Counted from the first letter of the stretch, positions 8,727-17,360 are shown. The stretch: DNA of 64,000 bases from CAYWBU01 sp942491525 (GCA_942491525.1 CALOBW010000007.1:1-64000); one strand, 5' to 3'. Numbers and translations are program-made. Notes: generated by a model from the sequence alone, not told the origin.

Positions 8727-9674
8727 TCATGAATTATCCTTGCTGATCCGGTTGCGCCCGGCGGCCTTGGCTGCATATAGCGCCCGATCGGCCATGGCAA
8801 TGATGGTGCTGTACTTCTCGCCCTGGCGCGGCACCATGGAGGTGATGCCAAGGCTGATGGTAATTCTGTCATGCACCTTGGAGTTGGGATTTTCGATGCC
8901 CAGCTCCTGCACGTGCAGACGCATGGCCTCGGCCACAATGGCGGCCCCCACAATGTCAGTGCCCGGCAGGATCACCATGAACTCCTCTCCGCCGTAACGC
9001 GCGATAAAATCAATATCGCGGTGCAGGGCAGACGCCATGACCCGGCTGACCTCCCGCAGGCAGAAGTCTCCCTGGTCATGGCCATAGGTATCATTCAGCT
9101 GCTTGAAGTAATCGATATCTGCCATGATCAGGGTCAGCGGCGTCTGCTCGCGCATGGCGCGGCCCCACTCCTGCTTGATGCGCTCCGAGAAGTAGCGGCG
9201 GTTGGCGATTCCGGTCAGTTCGTCCAGAAAGGCCATGCGCTCCAGCTCCTCATTCTTGCGCTTCAGATCATGCATCAGGGCCAGATTCTCCTGCCTGATG
9301 CGGTAGTTCTCCAGGCACTTGTCCACCGCGAAGAGCAAGGTATCCTGCAGATTTTCATCCTTGGTCAGATACTCGTCGGCGCCGGCCTTCATGGCCTCCA
9401 CCGCGGTGGCGATCTCGCGGTTGCCGGTTAGAACAATGATGGGCTCGAAACGCTCGCGCGCGCGCAGTTCGCTGATAAGCCCCAGGCCGTCCAGATTGGG
9501 CATATTGATATCCGAGATGATCAGATCCACCTCGCCCGCCGGTTTCAGCTTCGCCAGCGCATCAATGCCGTCTTCAGCCTCATAGACAGTGAAGCCGTTA
9601 CTCTCCAGAATGTTCCGCAAGAGCGCCCGCGTGAACCCGTCATCATCCACCAGGAAAATTTTCGTCTGATCCAT
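8727..9674 (-). CDS. Response regulator diguanylate cyclase (REC-GGDEF)
   Basis: PleD-like signalling enzyme, 315 aa, making c-di-GMP when its receiver is phosphorylated. The REC domain (1-120) has the acidic pair at Asp10-Asp11, phospho-acceptor Asp55 and Lys105-type switch residue (EYLTKDEN). A coiled linker (120-148) leads to the GGDEF domain (150-315) with an active GGEEF (228-232) and a product-inhibition site RDID (219-222) in the right position. No cognate histidine kinase is adjacent. A PilZ protein elsewhere in the window (28412) could be a c-di-GMP target, but that is inference. Confidence 0.95.
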   Translation of the reverse strand: MDQTKIFLVDDDGFTRALLRNILESNGFTVYEAEDGIDALAKLKPAGEVDLIISDINMPNLDGLGLISELRARERFEPIIVLTGNREIATAVEAMKAGADEYLTKDENLQDTLLFAVDKCLENYRIRQENLALMHDLKRKNEELERMAFLDELTGIANRRYFSERIKQEWGRAMREQTPLTLIMADIDYFKQLNDTYGHDQGDFCLREVSRVMASALHRDIDFIARYGGEEFMVILPGTDIVGAAIVAEAMRLHVQELGIENPNSKVHDRITISLGITSMVPRQGEKYSTIIAMADRALYAAKAAGRNRISKDNS

Positions 9675-9718
9675 AGTAATATGAATAAGCCGAAACCCGT
9701 AAAATTCCAGCCGCCTGA

Positions 9719-12118
9719 TTATGTCCGCGGCTTGGCCCGCCTGGTGGGCTGAGCCTCCAGAGGATCCTCAGGCCAGTAGTGTTTGGGATAGCGCCCCTTC
9801 AGATCCTTTTTGACGGCATGGTAGCTGCTCTGCCAGAAACCGGCAAGATCCTGTGTTATCTGCACGGGCCGGCTGGCCGGCGAGAGCAGGTGCAGCACAA
9901 TCGGCTGGCCGGCCAGCCTGGGGGTCTGCTGCAGGCCGAACATCTCCTGCAGCCGCACCGCCAGCACCGGCACCTCAGCGGCGTAGTCGATCCTGATCAT
10001 TGAACCGCTGGGCACACGCAACCGCTCCGGCGCCTCTCGCTCAACCAGCTGCAGCTGCTCCCAGCTGCAGAGACTCTTGAGCGCCGCCTCCAGATCAATC
10101 TGCCCCAGCGGGCACTCGGCGAACGGTTCCAGCCATCGCGCCACACTTTCCAGCAGGGCCCCGTCACTCAGGTCAGGCAAGTCATAACCGCGCTGCCGCA
10201 AAAACTCCACCCGCCGGCACCAGAGCCGCAGGCTGTCGCTCCAGGGCAGGATGGCAAGACCCGCCTGCCGTACAACCTCAACCAGATCAGACGCGGCCAG
10301 CTTCGGCTTCTTCAGCAACTGTTCAGACAGCACCAGACTGCCCAGCCGGCGCTGCCGGCGGACGACAACTTTCTGCCCCTCAAGCTCAACACCCTCGGAC
10401 TCAACAACAGCAGCGCCATAGAGCTCCTCTATCTCGCTCAAGGATATGGCTGCGCCCAGAAAACAACGGGCCTCGCGGGCCTGACCGTCCAGCTCCGCCA
10501 CCACCAGATAGTCTTCGGCGCCCAGCGGATCATCCTCCGGCAACCAGACCCCCCGGCCGCCCGAAAGCATAAAACGGCTCTGAGAACCTGGACGGTGCCC
10601 GCCGATCCGGTCGGGATAGGCCAGAGCCAGCACCGAACCGGGCGACTGCTCGCCTGATCCGCTCTGCTGGTAGCGGCGTCTGAGATCATTGCTGGCCTTA
10701 AGCGCGCGCTGCAAGGCACTGTACCTGACCTGCGCACGATCAACCGGCTCACGCCGGCGCAGGGCCGTCAACAGATCCAGTCGCAGTCGCAGGTCGCAGT
10801 CTCTGGCAATCAGCAGATCGCGCTCCTCCAGAACGGCGGCGATATCACAGGCCAGCGCCTTATCCCGGGCCATTATGATCATATGCGCCAGCCTGGGATG
10901 CAGCGGCAGACGCGCAACCGCCTGTCCATGCCGGGTCAGCTTCAGCTCATCATCCAGAATGCTCAGCCGCTGCAGCAAGCCGCGGGCCTGCTGCATGGCC
11001 GCCGGCGACGGCAGATCAAGCCATTTGAGATCAGCCGGATCTTTAACGCCCCAGGCCGCCAGCTGCATGGCCAGCGGCGCCAGATCGGCACTCATGATTT
11101 CCGGCTCACTATGCTCCTGCAGCCGCGCCTGTTGCGCCTCACTCCAGAGCCGATAGCAGATACCAGGCTCGATCCTTCCGGCCCGGCCGCGACGCTGATC
11201 TGCCGCCGCCCGCGAAACAGGCCGCGTTTCCAGCCGCGTCATGCCGCTGGCCGGACTGAACCGCGCTACACGCATCAAACCGGAATCAATCACGATGCGC
11301 ACCCCCTCAATGGTCAGCGAGGTCTCGGCAATCGCGCTGGCCAGCACAACTTTGCGCCTGCCCGGCTCAGCCGGCCTGATGGCCTGCTCCTGCTGCTCCC
11401 TGGTCAGGGCACCATAGAGCGGCGCCGTTTCAATACCGCGCTGCCTAAGCTCCGTCTCGGTACGCCTGATCTCGGCCACGCCGGGCAGAAAGGCCAGAAT
11501 ACTGCCCTCCTCCTCATTAAGGGCCCGCACAACCACGTCCGTGATGTTTACATCGCCCACATAACGCGTATCAACGGGATAGCTGCGTCCCTGGCTGGTG
11601 ATCAGCGGGCAGCCGTCCAGCAGTGCCGCGACCGCCTGGCCATCCAGGGTGGCCGACATCACCAGCAGCCTCAAGTCATCGCGCAGCACACTCATGCTCT
11701 CAAGCGTCAGGGCCAGGCCCAGGTCGGCATGCAGTGAACGCTCATGAAACTCGTCAAAAATAACCAGCCCAACATTTTCAAGGGCCGGATCCGACTGCAG
11801 CATGCGGGTCAGAATCCCCTCGGTCACCAGCTCAATGCGGGTGGCGGCTGAAACTTTGGTATCCAGCCGCACCCGGTAGCCGATCGCCTGACCGACCTCT
11901 TCACCCAGCTGCTGCGCCATATAGGCAGCCGCTGCCCTGGCTGCCAGACGCCGCGGCTCAAGCATGACTATCTTGCGGCCCTTGAGCCAGGGCTCATTCA
12001 GCAGCGCCAGCGGCACACGGGTGGTCTTACCGGCCCCCGGCGGCGCCTCCAGCACCGCCGCACAGCCATGATGGAGGGCTTCTGTAATTTGAGGAATAAC
12101 GGTTTCTATGGGTAACAT
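9719..12118 (-). CDS. hrpB: ATP-dependent helicase HrpB (DExH)
   Basis: DEAH/RHA-type RNA helicase of 799 aa, close to E. coli HrpB length. Walker A is APPGAGKTTR near residue 27, the Walker B box is the HrpB-type DEFHERSLHADL, SAT is MSATLDG, and motif VI is in QRRGRAGRIEPG. An HA2/OB region and the HrpB C-terminal domain follow, ending with the family motif KDLKGRYPKHYWPEDP. I use the ATG at 12118 rather than the TTG one codon earlier. It begins 11 bp after the thioesterase gene, probably cotranscribed. Confidence 0.95.
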   Translation of the reverse strand: MLPIETVIPQITEALHHGCAAVLEAPPGAGKTTRVPLALLNEPWLKGRKIVMLEPRRLAARAAAAYMAQQLGEEVGQAIGYRVRLDTKVSAATRIELVTEGILTRMLQSDPALENVGLVIFDEFHERSLHADLGLALTLESMSVLRDDLRLLVMSATLDGQAVAALLDGCPLITSQGRSYPVDTRYVGDVNITDVVVRALNEEEGSILAFLPGVAEIRRTETELRQRGIETAPLYGALTREQQEQAIRPAEPGRRKVVLASAIAETSLTIEGVRIVIDSGLMRVARFSPASGMTRLETRPVSRAAADQRRGRAGRIEPGICYRLWSEAQQARLQEHSEPEIMSADLAPLAMQLAAWGVKDPADLKWLDLPSPAAMQQARGLLQRLSILDDELKLTRHGQAVARLPLHPRLAHMIIMARDKALACDIAAVLEERDLLIARDCDLRLRLDLLTALRRREPVDRAQVRYSALQRALKASNDLRRRYQQSGSGEQSPGSVLALAYPDRIGGHRPGSQSRFMLSGGRGVWLPEDDPLGAEDYLVVAELDGQAREARCFLGAAISLSEIEELYGAAVVESEGVELEGQKVVVRRQRRLGSLVLSEQLLKKPKLAASDLVEVVRQAGLAILPWSDSLRLWCRRVEFLRQRGYDLPDLSDGALLESVARWLEPFAECPLGQIDLEAALKSLCSWEQLQLVEREAPERLRVPSGSMIRIDYAAEVPVLAVRLQEMFGLQQTPRLAGQPIVLHLLSPASRPVQITQDLAGFWQSSYHAVKKDLKGRYPKHYWPEDPLEAQPTRRAKPRT

Positions 12119-12129
12119 CAAAAATTTGG

Positions 12130-12624
12130 TTACTTCTTTCGGCGCGCCTTTTCCAGCTGTTTCTCCTCCAGACGGCGAGCCCGACGCTCCTGGGCCTCCA
12201 GGTGGCGGCGCTCCTCTATCGCCGTCTCGGGAATGATCGGCGCCAGAGGCATGGGCCTGTTTTCATCATCCAGGGCCACAAAGGTCAGATAGGCCGAGGC
12301 AGTGTGCATAACCTCGCCACTCATCATATCCTCGGTCTCGATCCGCACTCCGACCTCCATTGAGGTGCGGCCCACATAGTTGATGCTGGCGCTCAGCTTC
12401 AGAATATTGCCTACATAGACCGGCGAATAGAAGTCCAGCCGATCGATGGATGCGGTAACCACATTGGTGCGGGCATGACGCAGGGCAACTACCGAAGCCG
12501 CATCGTCAATATGCTTCATAATCACGCCGCCATGTACGTTGCCCGCAAAATTGGCGCTCTGGGGCGACATCAGATGGGCCAGGACCACGGAACTCTCATT
12601 TACGGTTCTTCCCTGCATAGACAC
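12130..12624 (-). CDS. Acyl-CoA thioesterase, hotdog fold (YciA/BFIT type)
   Basis: Hotdog-fold acyl-CoA hydrolase of 164 aa. The family motif region NFAGNVHGGVIMKHIDDAA contains the catalytic-type Asp in the long helix, followed by VVTASIDRLDFYSPVYVGNILKL and the S-A-Y-L-T-F-V-A strand. The last ~30 residues are a charged Arg/Glu/Lys helix, an unusual C-terminal extension. The likely substrates are medium to long acyl-CoAs; the exact chain length cannot be read. Confidence 0.9.
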   Translation of the reverse strand: MSMQGRTVNESSVVLAHLMSPQSANFAGNVHGGVIMKHIDDAASVVALRHARTNVVTASIDRLDFYSPVYVGNILKLSASINYVGRTSMEVGVRIETEDMMSGEVMHTASAYLTFVALDDENRPMPLAPIIPETAIEERRHLEAQERRARRLEEKQLEKARRKK

Positions 12625-12648
12625 CTCTAATAATTATACTAACTAAAT

Positions 12649-13338
12649 TTATTTCTTATCCTTATAGATCTGCGGATAGAGCTCATGGGCGCAATCCGGG
12701 CAAATGCTATGTGAAAACTGGGCTTCGGAATGGTCACGAATGTAGGATTCCACCTGCTGCCAGTAGCCGCTGTCATCTCTGATCTTCTTGCAATTGGCAC
12801 AGATCGGCAGAAATCCGCTCAGGGTCTTGACATCCTCAAGGGCGGCCTGCAGTTTCCTAAGCAGGGCCTCGCGCTCGCGCTCATGATTCTTACGCTCGGT
12901 TATGTCACGGGCAATGCCGGTCATCAGACGCACAACCCCTTCCTGATTATACTCAATGGTTCTAAGTTCATTGATCCAGATCACCTCGCCATTGCGGCAG
13001 ACGATACGATATTCAAACGGCTTCTGCTTGGTCTCCTGGGGCGATTCAATGCATTCGGTATATTCACGGAAGATCCGTTCAAAGTCTTTGGGATAGACCG
13101 CCCGGTTGATGAAATTAAGCGGATCATTGATAATCTCCTGGGGAGAGTAGCCGGTTATCTTTTCCACCGACGGCGAAATATAGAAAAAGCGGTAGAGGAC
13201 CGGATCAAAGCTGAAAATCATGTCCGGCACATTTTCAGCAAACATCCTGAACCGGGACTCACTCTCACAGACCTCAGCCAGCTCCTCTTTCAGGCGGGCC
13301 AACTCCAATTCATAATCGTCCATACTATATTCCTTCAT
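12649..13338 (-). CDS. PAS/PAC protein with C-terminal CxxC...CPDC module
   Basis: Soluble 229-aa protein with no kinase or cyclase output domain. An N-terminal helix leads to a PAS domain (about 22-150: FRMFAENVPDMIFSFDP, ISPSVEKITGYSPQEI, WINELRTIEY, GIARDITERK) and then a coiled stretch. The last ~60 residues form a small conserved module with CANCKKIRDDSGYW, a YIRDHSEAQFSHS segment and CPDC, four Cys that look like a metal site. The same module ends many PAS and REC proteins of delta-proteobacteria and planctomycetes; its role is not known to me. A second ATG at 13323 has an equally good AAGGA, so the start is uncertain by five codons. Confidence 0.8.
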   Translation of the reverse strand: MKEYSMDDYELELARLKEELAEVCESESRFRMFAENVPDMIFSFDPVLYRFFYISPSVEKITGYSPQEIINDPLNFINRAVYPKDFERIFREYTECIESPQETKQKPFEYRIVCRNGEVIWINELRTIEYNQEGVVRLMTGIARDITERKNHEREREALLRKLQAALEDVKTLSGFLPICANCKKIRDDSGYWQQVESYIRDHSEAQFSHSICPDCAHELYPQIYKDKK

Positions 13339-13881
13339 TATAAGGCCTTCCTATCAGCATAACCTCTTATAAGGATCGGCATATTCTGCAAATTATTCAA
13401 CTAGGAGAACTTAAATCAGCATCCCCTCTCACATATTCACTATTTATGAGCATTGCATTTTCATTTATTTAAATACCACAAGCCGTAATTTTTAAATGAA
13501 AATATGATTCGGCTCCAAGCAACACTGTCAATTTCCAGGAAACTTAATCCCGGCCTTATGTTAATTAGTTAACGCCCTTCTATACTCTTAACTCTCTTGC
13601 ATTATCCATGATCTTGACTTTCTGCAAATCAATTAACGGTCACCTCACTATGAAAAAATTTATCATCTTAGCTTCCACCGACATACATTTCCCCTGCATT
13701 AGACAACCACTTATGATGCACAGTTTTTGCTCATTCTGTGTATTTTGATCTTGCTGAGTAAAATATTTTATGTTACCCACTGGCTATCAGGTCTAAAGGA
13801 CTTAGACCTCCTTTTTGCCAGGCCACCTAAAAGGCCTGGCTTTTTTTTAAAAAGTGAGGTAAGAGGTCCGACGAAAGATGT
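13339..13881. other. AT-rich non-coding stretch upstream of tRNA-Asp
   Basis: About 540 bp without a convincing gene, clearly richer in A+T than its flanks. The left part is presumably the promoter of the PAS gene. The right end contains two hairpins in series: GGTCTAA/TTAGACC with an AGGAC loop (13790-13808), a CCTCCTTTTT linker, then an intrinsic terminator (13817-13848). Only 33 bp separate that terminator from tRNA-Asp. It may encode a small RNA or be an attenuator in the tRNA transcript. Confidence 0.5.
13817..13848 (+). terminator. Intrinsic terminator before tRNA-Asp
   Basis: Perfect 8-bp stem GCCAGGCC/GGCCTGGC with an ACCTAAAA loop and eight T residues. There is no annotated gene before it on this strand, which suggests an unannotated small RNA or a leader. 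Confidence 0.75.
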
Positions 13882-13958
<77 letters not shown>

Positions 13959-13963
13959 AATTT

Positions 13964-13992
13964 AAGAGGAGACATTTGTCTCCTCTTTTTTT
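13964..13992 (+). terminator. Terminator after tRNA-Asp
   Basis: Ten-bp perfect stem AAGAGGAGAC/GTCTCCTCTT with an ATTT loop followed by a run of T. Confidence 0.85.
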
Positions 13993-14006
13993 ATATTGAG
14001 GCCATT

Positions 14007-14201
14007 ATGAGTGGTGGCAGTAAAATTTTTGAAATTCCCAAAGAGGAGCGCATCCAGTTCATTGAGGGCTACAGCGACGCAGAACGCCGGAGCATTGAAT
14101 CCCGCCTGCGGGCTGAGCTGTCTGAACGGTATGGGGCAGAGGGTCTGAAGCAGATCAGGTTTGTGGCGATCCGTTGGGAGAGCCTTGGCGACCGCTTCTA
14201 A
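14007..14201 (+). CDS. Small conserved-looking hypothetical protein (64 aa)
   Basis: Soluble, charged 64-aa protein, mostly helical by composition (EERIQFIEGYSDAERRSIESRLRAEL is a likely helix; quoted as two parts it spans residues 13-38). Start ATG has GAGG seven bases upstream. It follows the tRNA-Asp terminator closely and ends tail-to-tail with the response regulator, sharing CTAA (14198-14201). No family recognised. Codon usage and RBS make a real gene likely but not certain. Confidence 0.6.
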   Translation: MSGGSKIFEIPKEERIQFIEGYSDAERRSIESRLRAELSERYGAEGLKQIRFVAIRWESLGDRF

Positions 14202-14590
14202 ACCAGGCCGAACTCCTTGATCTGGCTCACCAGCACCGGCTCCTTGATGGGCTTGGTGATATAGGCCGTGGCGCCGCCCTGATAGGACTCGATCACATTC
14301 TTAGGATCATCCAGGGCCGTTATCATGATAATCTTAACCTCGTCCGAAGGTCGGATGCCGAACTCCGACTCAAACTCGCGCATCTGACGTACAGCCTCTT
14401 TGCCGTCCATATTGGGCATCATGATATCCATCAAGATTAAGTCATAGACCTGATCCTTGGCGTAGGCCAGGCTGAACTCATGAATGGCTTTCTGACCATC
14501 GGTGGCGATCACACACTCACCATAAGGCTTTATAATATTTTCAAGCAACAGCTGGCTGGTAGGGTCATCTTCAACAATCAAAACCTTCAT
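14198..14590 (-). CDS. Single-domain response regulator (CheY-like) A
   Basis: 130-aa stand-alone receiver domain. Acidic pocket EDD at 7-9, phospho-acceptor Asp in DLILMDIMMPNMDG (about 55), Thr/Ala switch in IMITALDD and Lys in YITKPI. No output domain, so it probably acts by protein contact as CheY or Spo0F do. RBS GGAGGAG precedes ATG. It is divergent from, and clearly paralogous to, the regulator at 14693: both share GEC, DIMMPxMDGxEAVR, TALDDxKNV and KPI. Confidence 0.93.
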   Translation of the reverse strand: MKVLIVEDDPTSQLLLENIIKPYGECVIATDGQKAIHEFSLAYAKDQVYDLILMDIMMPNMDGKEAVRQMREFESEFGIRPSDEVKIIMITALDDPKNVIESYQGGATAYITKPIKEPVLVSQIKEFGLV

Positions 14591-14692
14591 GGGCTCCTCC
14601 TTATGGACATTATTATAATAGCTTACGCAATTAGCACAATAGGGGCAATGTCACCAATTGACTTAAAAATTAGCAGCCTTAATATTTGGTCC

Positions 14693-15091
14693 ATGAAAAT
14701 CCTGATAGCCGAGGATGACCGGGTCAGCCGCAAATATATGCATGATATCCTCTCAAAGATTGGAGAGTGCACCTGCGTGGAAAATGGCCGTGATGCGGTC
14801 ATGCAGTTCAAGCAGGCCCTGCGGACCGACCACCCTTTCGATCTGGTAACGATGGACATTATGATGCCGGAGATGGACGGGCATGAGGCGGTCAGGCTGA
14901 TCCGGGCAACAGAGATTGAAAACGGCATCGGGCCCCAGGAGGAGGTTCCTATTATTATGACCACAGCCCTTGATGATGCCAAAAATGTAGTTAGTGCCTT
15001 TGATGAGAGCGGGGCGACAAGCTATCTGGTCAAGCCGATTATGAAGGCACGACTGCTGGAGGAGTTGGGGAAGCTTGGGTTAGAGCAATAA
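14693..15091 (+). CDS. Single-domain response regulator (CheY-like) B
   Basis: 132-aa stand-alone receiver domain, start chosen at MKILIAEDD to match the family, although no clear Shine-Dalgarno is visible there. EDD pocket at 7-9, phospho-acceptor in DLVTMDIMMPEMDG, switch in IMTTALDD and Lys in YLVKPI. It is divergent from its paralogue across a 102-bp spacer that must hold both promoters. Ends at a strong bidirectional terminator shared with pilA. Confidence 0.9.
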   Translation: MKILIAEDDRVSRKYMHDILSKIGECTCVENGRDAVMQFKQALRTDHPFDLVTMDIMMPEMDGHEAVRLIRATEIENGIGPQEEVPIIMTTALDDAKNVVSAFDESGATSYLVKPIMKARLLEELGKLGLEQ

Positions 15092-15122
15092 AAAAGCCCG
15101 GCGCTTGCCGGGCTTTTTTATT
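15092..15122. terminator. Bidirectional terminator between regulator B and pilin
   Basis: AAAAAAGCCCGGC GCTT GCCGGGCTTTTTT, a perfect stem with A-tract before and T-tract after, so it can end transcripts from either side (regulator B on plus, pilA on minus). Confidence 0.9.
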
Positions 15123-15139
15123 ACTAGATAAATACTCTG

Positions 15140-15595
15140 TTATTTAGGCACATATGCCTCAGGGAACTGAGACCCCACTTTAGACCAAGATCCTTTTGAT
15201 CCGGGTGTTACAGTTAAAATCAACTGATTCGTACCATCATCCCATGTATCATCAATTACATCATTAAAGGTTACTGTAATTGCCATATCATCAGCAGCTG
15301 TTGCCGGCTCAGTGATTGTAACAGCAGTTGTTACATAAGTTGTTGGGAATGTTACACCAAGTGAATTAGCAATTGCCGTTGTAGTAGTAATCGCTGACGG
15401 CCATGTTCCAACAGACTGCTTATACTCCTGAGCAGCAGTAGCAACAGCACCCATAGCATTAGTAACCTCAGTCAGCTTAGCCTTCTTGGTGTAACCAGAA
15501 TAAGCCGGAATGGCCACGGCGGCCAGAATACCGATGATCGCAACAACGATCATTAACTCAATCAGTGTAAAACCCTTTTTATCTGTTCTAATCAT
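15140..15595 (-). CDS. pilA: Type IV pilin major subunit, PilA-like
   Basis: 151-aa prepilin with a short leader MIRTDKKG cut before Phe9 by prepilin peptidase, then the canonical FTLIELMIVVAIIGILAAVA helix with Glu5 of the mature protein. The globular part is rich in Thr and Ala (TTTTAIANSLG, TAVTITEPATAADD) and has no Cys pair, so no disulfide-bounded D-region. RBS AGGAGGA is strong. No other pilus gene is near; assembly genes must lie elsewhere. No sigma-54 site was found in the 140 bp upstream. Confidence 0.93.
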   Translation of the reverse strand: MIRTDKKGFTLIELMIVVAIIGILAAVAIPAYSGYTKKAKLTEVTNAMGAVATAAQEYKQSVGTWPSAITTTTAIANSLGVTFPTTYVTTAVTITEPATAADDMAITVTFNDVIDDTWDDGTNQLILTVTPGSKGSWSKVGSQFPEAYVPK

Positions 15596-15738
15596 CTTCC
15601 AATTCCTCCTTGTCCTCTTGTTTAAATTATTTTTCCACCACTTTAAAACGCAGCAGCATAATAGTCGCTACGTACCTCTTATCCAATACATTACGGCAGA
15701 AAAGCTCAAGCACTTTACTTTTTTTTCAAAGTAAATTT

Positions 15739-16446
15739 TTAATCCTGATCCACATAGAGGATACGCTGACAGATGGGGCAAAGAATAAGCTGGTCTCCCC
15801 TGACCAGATCATTGAAGAGCTGCGCCGGCACGCGCATGTGACAGCCGTTGCAAACGCCGTCGACACACTCCACCACCACTTGCCCCTTCTTGTTCTGCTT
15901 GATGCGCTCATACTTGGAGAGCAGACTCGGATCAACACTGCCGCGCAGCGTTTCGGTCTTGCTCTGACAATCCTCAATCTGCTGGTGCAGCTGGGCCTCC
16001 TGGGACGTCAGAATCTCCTTCTTGGCCTCCAGCGCCTCACGGTCGCTCTCAAAGTTTTTGGCGATCTCATCACGCTCGGCCTTAAGGCGCTCAAGCTTCT
16101 CCATGGCATAGAGGATCTTCTCCTCCAGCTCGCTCTTGCGCTTCTTTGAGACATCTATCTCGCGCTGCAGAGCCAGAAACTCCTTATTGGTCTTGATCTT
16201 CTTGATGCGGGCGTCAGCGGCCTTGATCAGGATCTGATTCTCCTCCAGCTCACTATCCATGGCGGACTTTCTCTCCTCCAGGCTGGCGATATCCTCATCG
16301 ATACCGTCCAGAGAGCTTTTGCGGGCCGCAATGATACTATCGAGCTCCTCAATCTGCTGCGGAATCTCGGCAATTCCCTTTTGCGCTTTAAATATTTCAA
16401 CCTCTACTGCCTGCAGTGCCAACAAATCACTTAATAATTCCTTCAC
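15739..16446 (-). CDS. Coiled-coil protein with C-terminal zinc ribbon (DUF164/CdsZ-like)
   Basis: 235-aa protein: a long antiparallel coiled coil (about 10-180) followed by a C4 zinc ribbon with CNGC and CPIC near the C-terminus. I choose the GTG at 16446, which has AGGAG six bases upstream; a longer reading would run into nif3. The family pairs with Nif3/DUF34 genes in many genomes, as here (10 bp gap), and has been linked to nucleic-acid binding. The function is not established. Confidence 0.88.
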   Translation of the reverse strand: MKELLSDLLALQAVEVEIFKAQKGIAEIPQQIEELDSIIAARKSSLDGIDEDIASLEERKSAMDSELEENQILIKAADARIKKIKTNKEFLALQREIDVSKKRKSELEEKILYAMEKLERLKAERDEIAKNFESDREALEAKKEILTSQEAQLHQQIEDCQSKTETLRGSVDPSLLSKYERIKQNKKGQVVVECVDGVCNGCHMRVPAQLFNDLVRGDQLILCPICQRILYVDQD

Positions 16447-16456
16447 GTAATACTCC

Positions 16457-17185
16457 TTATCTCTCGAAAATATCGTGTGCCTCATACGGGCGGACATCCA
16501 GGTTATGCGCACTGAGCCGTTCAACCAGCGCCTTGACAACTAACTCCTCCGAGTCGAAGTGCCCCAGGTCAACCACATTCATACCGGCCTCACTGGCTTC
16601 CAGGGCCTGGTGATACCTAACATCACCGGTCACGAAGGTGTCACATCCATATGCATGTGCCTGGCGCCAGAACTCCATACCGCTGCCGGGACAAAGCCCC
16701 ACCATTGAGACAGCCCTGCCCCCATCTACAACTCTGGGGACAGAATTAAATTCGGTCCCCAGCTTTTTTACCCACTCTTTAAGCGCATCCGGCTGCTTGA
16801 GCCGCCCGGTTCTTAAAAAACCATCATGCTCAAGCCCTTGCAGCCTCAACTTAAGGGCCAGCTGATCGGCCACCCCGCCGGCGGCCTTGTCAAGATTGGT
16901 GTGCATCGCCACCAAAGCGGTTCTGTTCTGCATGAGCGTGGCCACCTTGCGGCCCAGCGGCTCGCTTAAGTCGAGCGCCTGAATTGATCCGAAAAAGAGC
17001 GGATGGTGCGTGATGATAAGATCGACATCAGCTTCAACCACAGCCTGTAACGGATCAAGGGCCACCATAATTGCTGAGATCTCCTGCTCGGGGTCACCGA
17101 CCATCAGGCCGCAGTTATCCCACTCCTCAGCCAAATCAAAAGGCGCCACGTTATCCAGAATTTTTATGATCTCTTTTAGCCGCAT
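16457..17185 (-). CDS. Nif3-like dinuclear metal-centre protein (DUF34)
   Basis: 242-aa member of the Nif3/YbgI/YqfO family, a hexameric toroid with a two-metal site; related proteins act as GTP cyclohydrolase I type 2-like or metal-chaperone enzymes, still debated. It carries the family start MRLKEIIKILDNVAPFDLAEEWDNCGL, the metal-binding ITHHPLFF, MHTNLDKA, and the late DLGHFDSEE. This is the short form without the YqfO insertion. The ATG at 17185 has no Shine-Dalgarno: it stands six bases after the U-tract of a terminator that follows the upstream tRNA gene. Confidence 0.92.
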   Translation of the reverse strand: MRLKEIIKILDNVAPFDLAEEWDNCGLMVGDPEQEISAIMVALDPLQAVVEADVDLIITHHPLFFGSIQALDLSEPLGRKVATLMQNRTALVAMHTNLDKAAGGVADQLALKLRLQGLEHDGFLRTGRLKQPDALKEWVKKLGTEFNSVPRVVDGGRAVSMVGLCPGSGMEFWRQAHAYGCDTFVTGDVRYHQALEASEAGMNVVDLGHFDSEELVVKALVERLSAHNLDVRPYEAHDIFER

Positions 17186-17191
17186 AGTTAC

Positions 17192-17219
17192 AAAAAAAGG
17201 GGTGCTCAAAGCACCCCTT
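17192..17219 (-). terminator. Terminator between tRNA-CAT and nif3
   Basis: Ten-bp stem AAGGGGTGCT/AGCACCCCTT with a TTG loop and seven U on the minus strand. The nif3 start codon lies six bases beyond it. Confidence 0.88.
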
Positions 17220-17287
17220 CCATTTATTTTAAAGCCTGAATATCTCTCCCAATTGTGATCAAGCCATTCGCTCCTTATCATTATTAT

Positions 17288-17360
17288 GGGCCCACCTGGG
17301 ATCGAACCAGGGACCTACCGGTTATGAGCCGGTGGCTCTACCAATTGAGCTATAGGCCCG
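17288..17360 (-). tRNA. tRNA with CAT anticodon (elongator Met or Ile2)
   Basis: 73-nt cloverleaf with acceptor GGGCCTA/TGGGCCC, D-arm AGCTCAATTGGTAGAGC, anticodon loop CTCATAA, T-arm CCTGGTTCGATCCCAGG and discriminator A. CCA is not encoded, unlike the other two tRNAs here. CAT may be elongator Met or the lysidine-modified Ile2; the loop context CTCATAA fits either, so the identity is open. Confidence 0.9.

Noticed and set aside
15596..15738. Sigma-54 promoter before pilA
   Set aside because: No TGGCAC-N5-TTGC pattern on the minus strand upstream of pilA.
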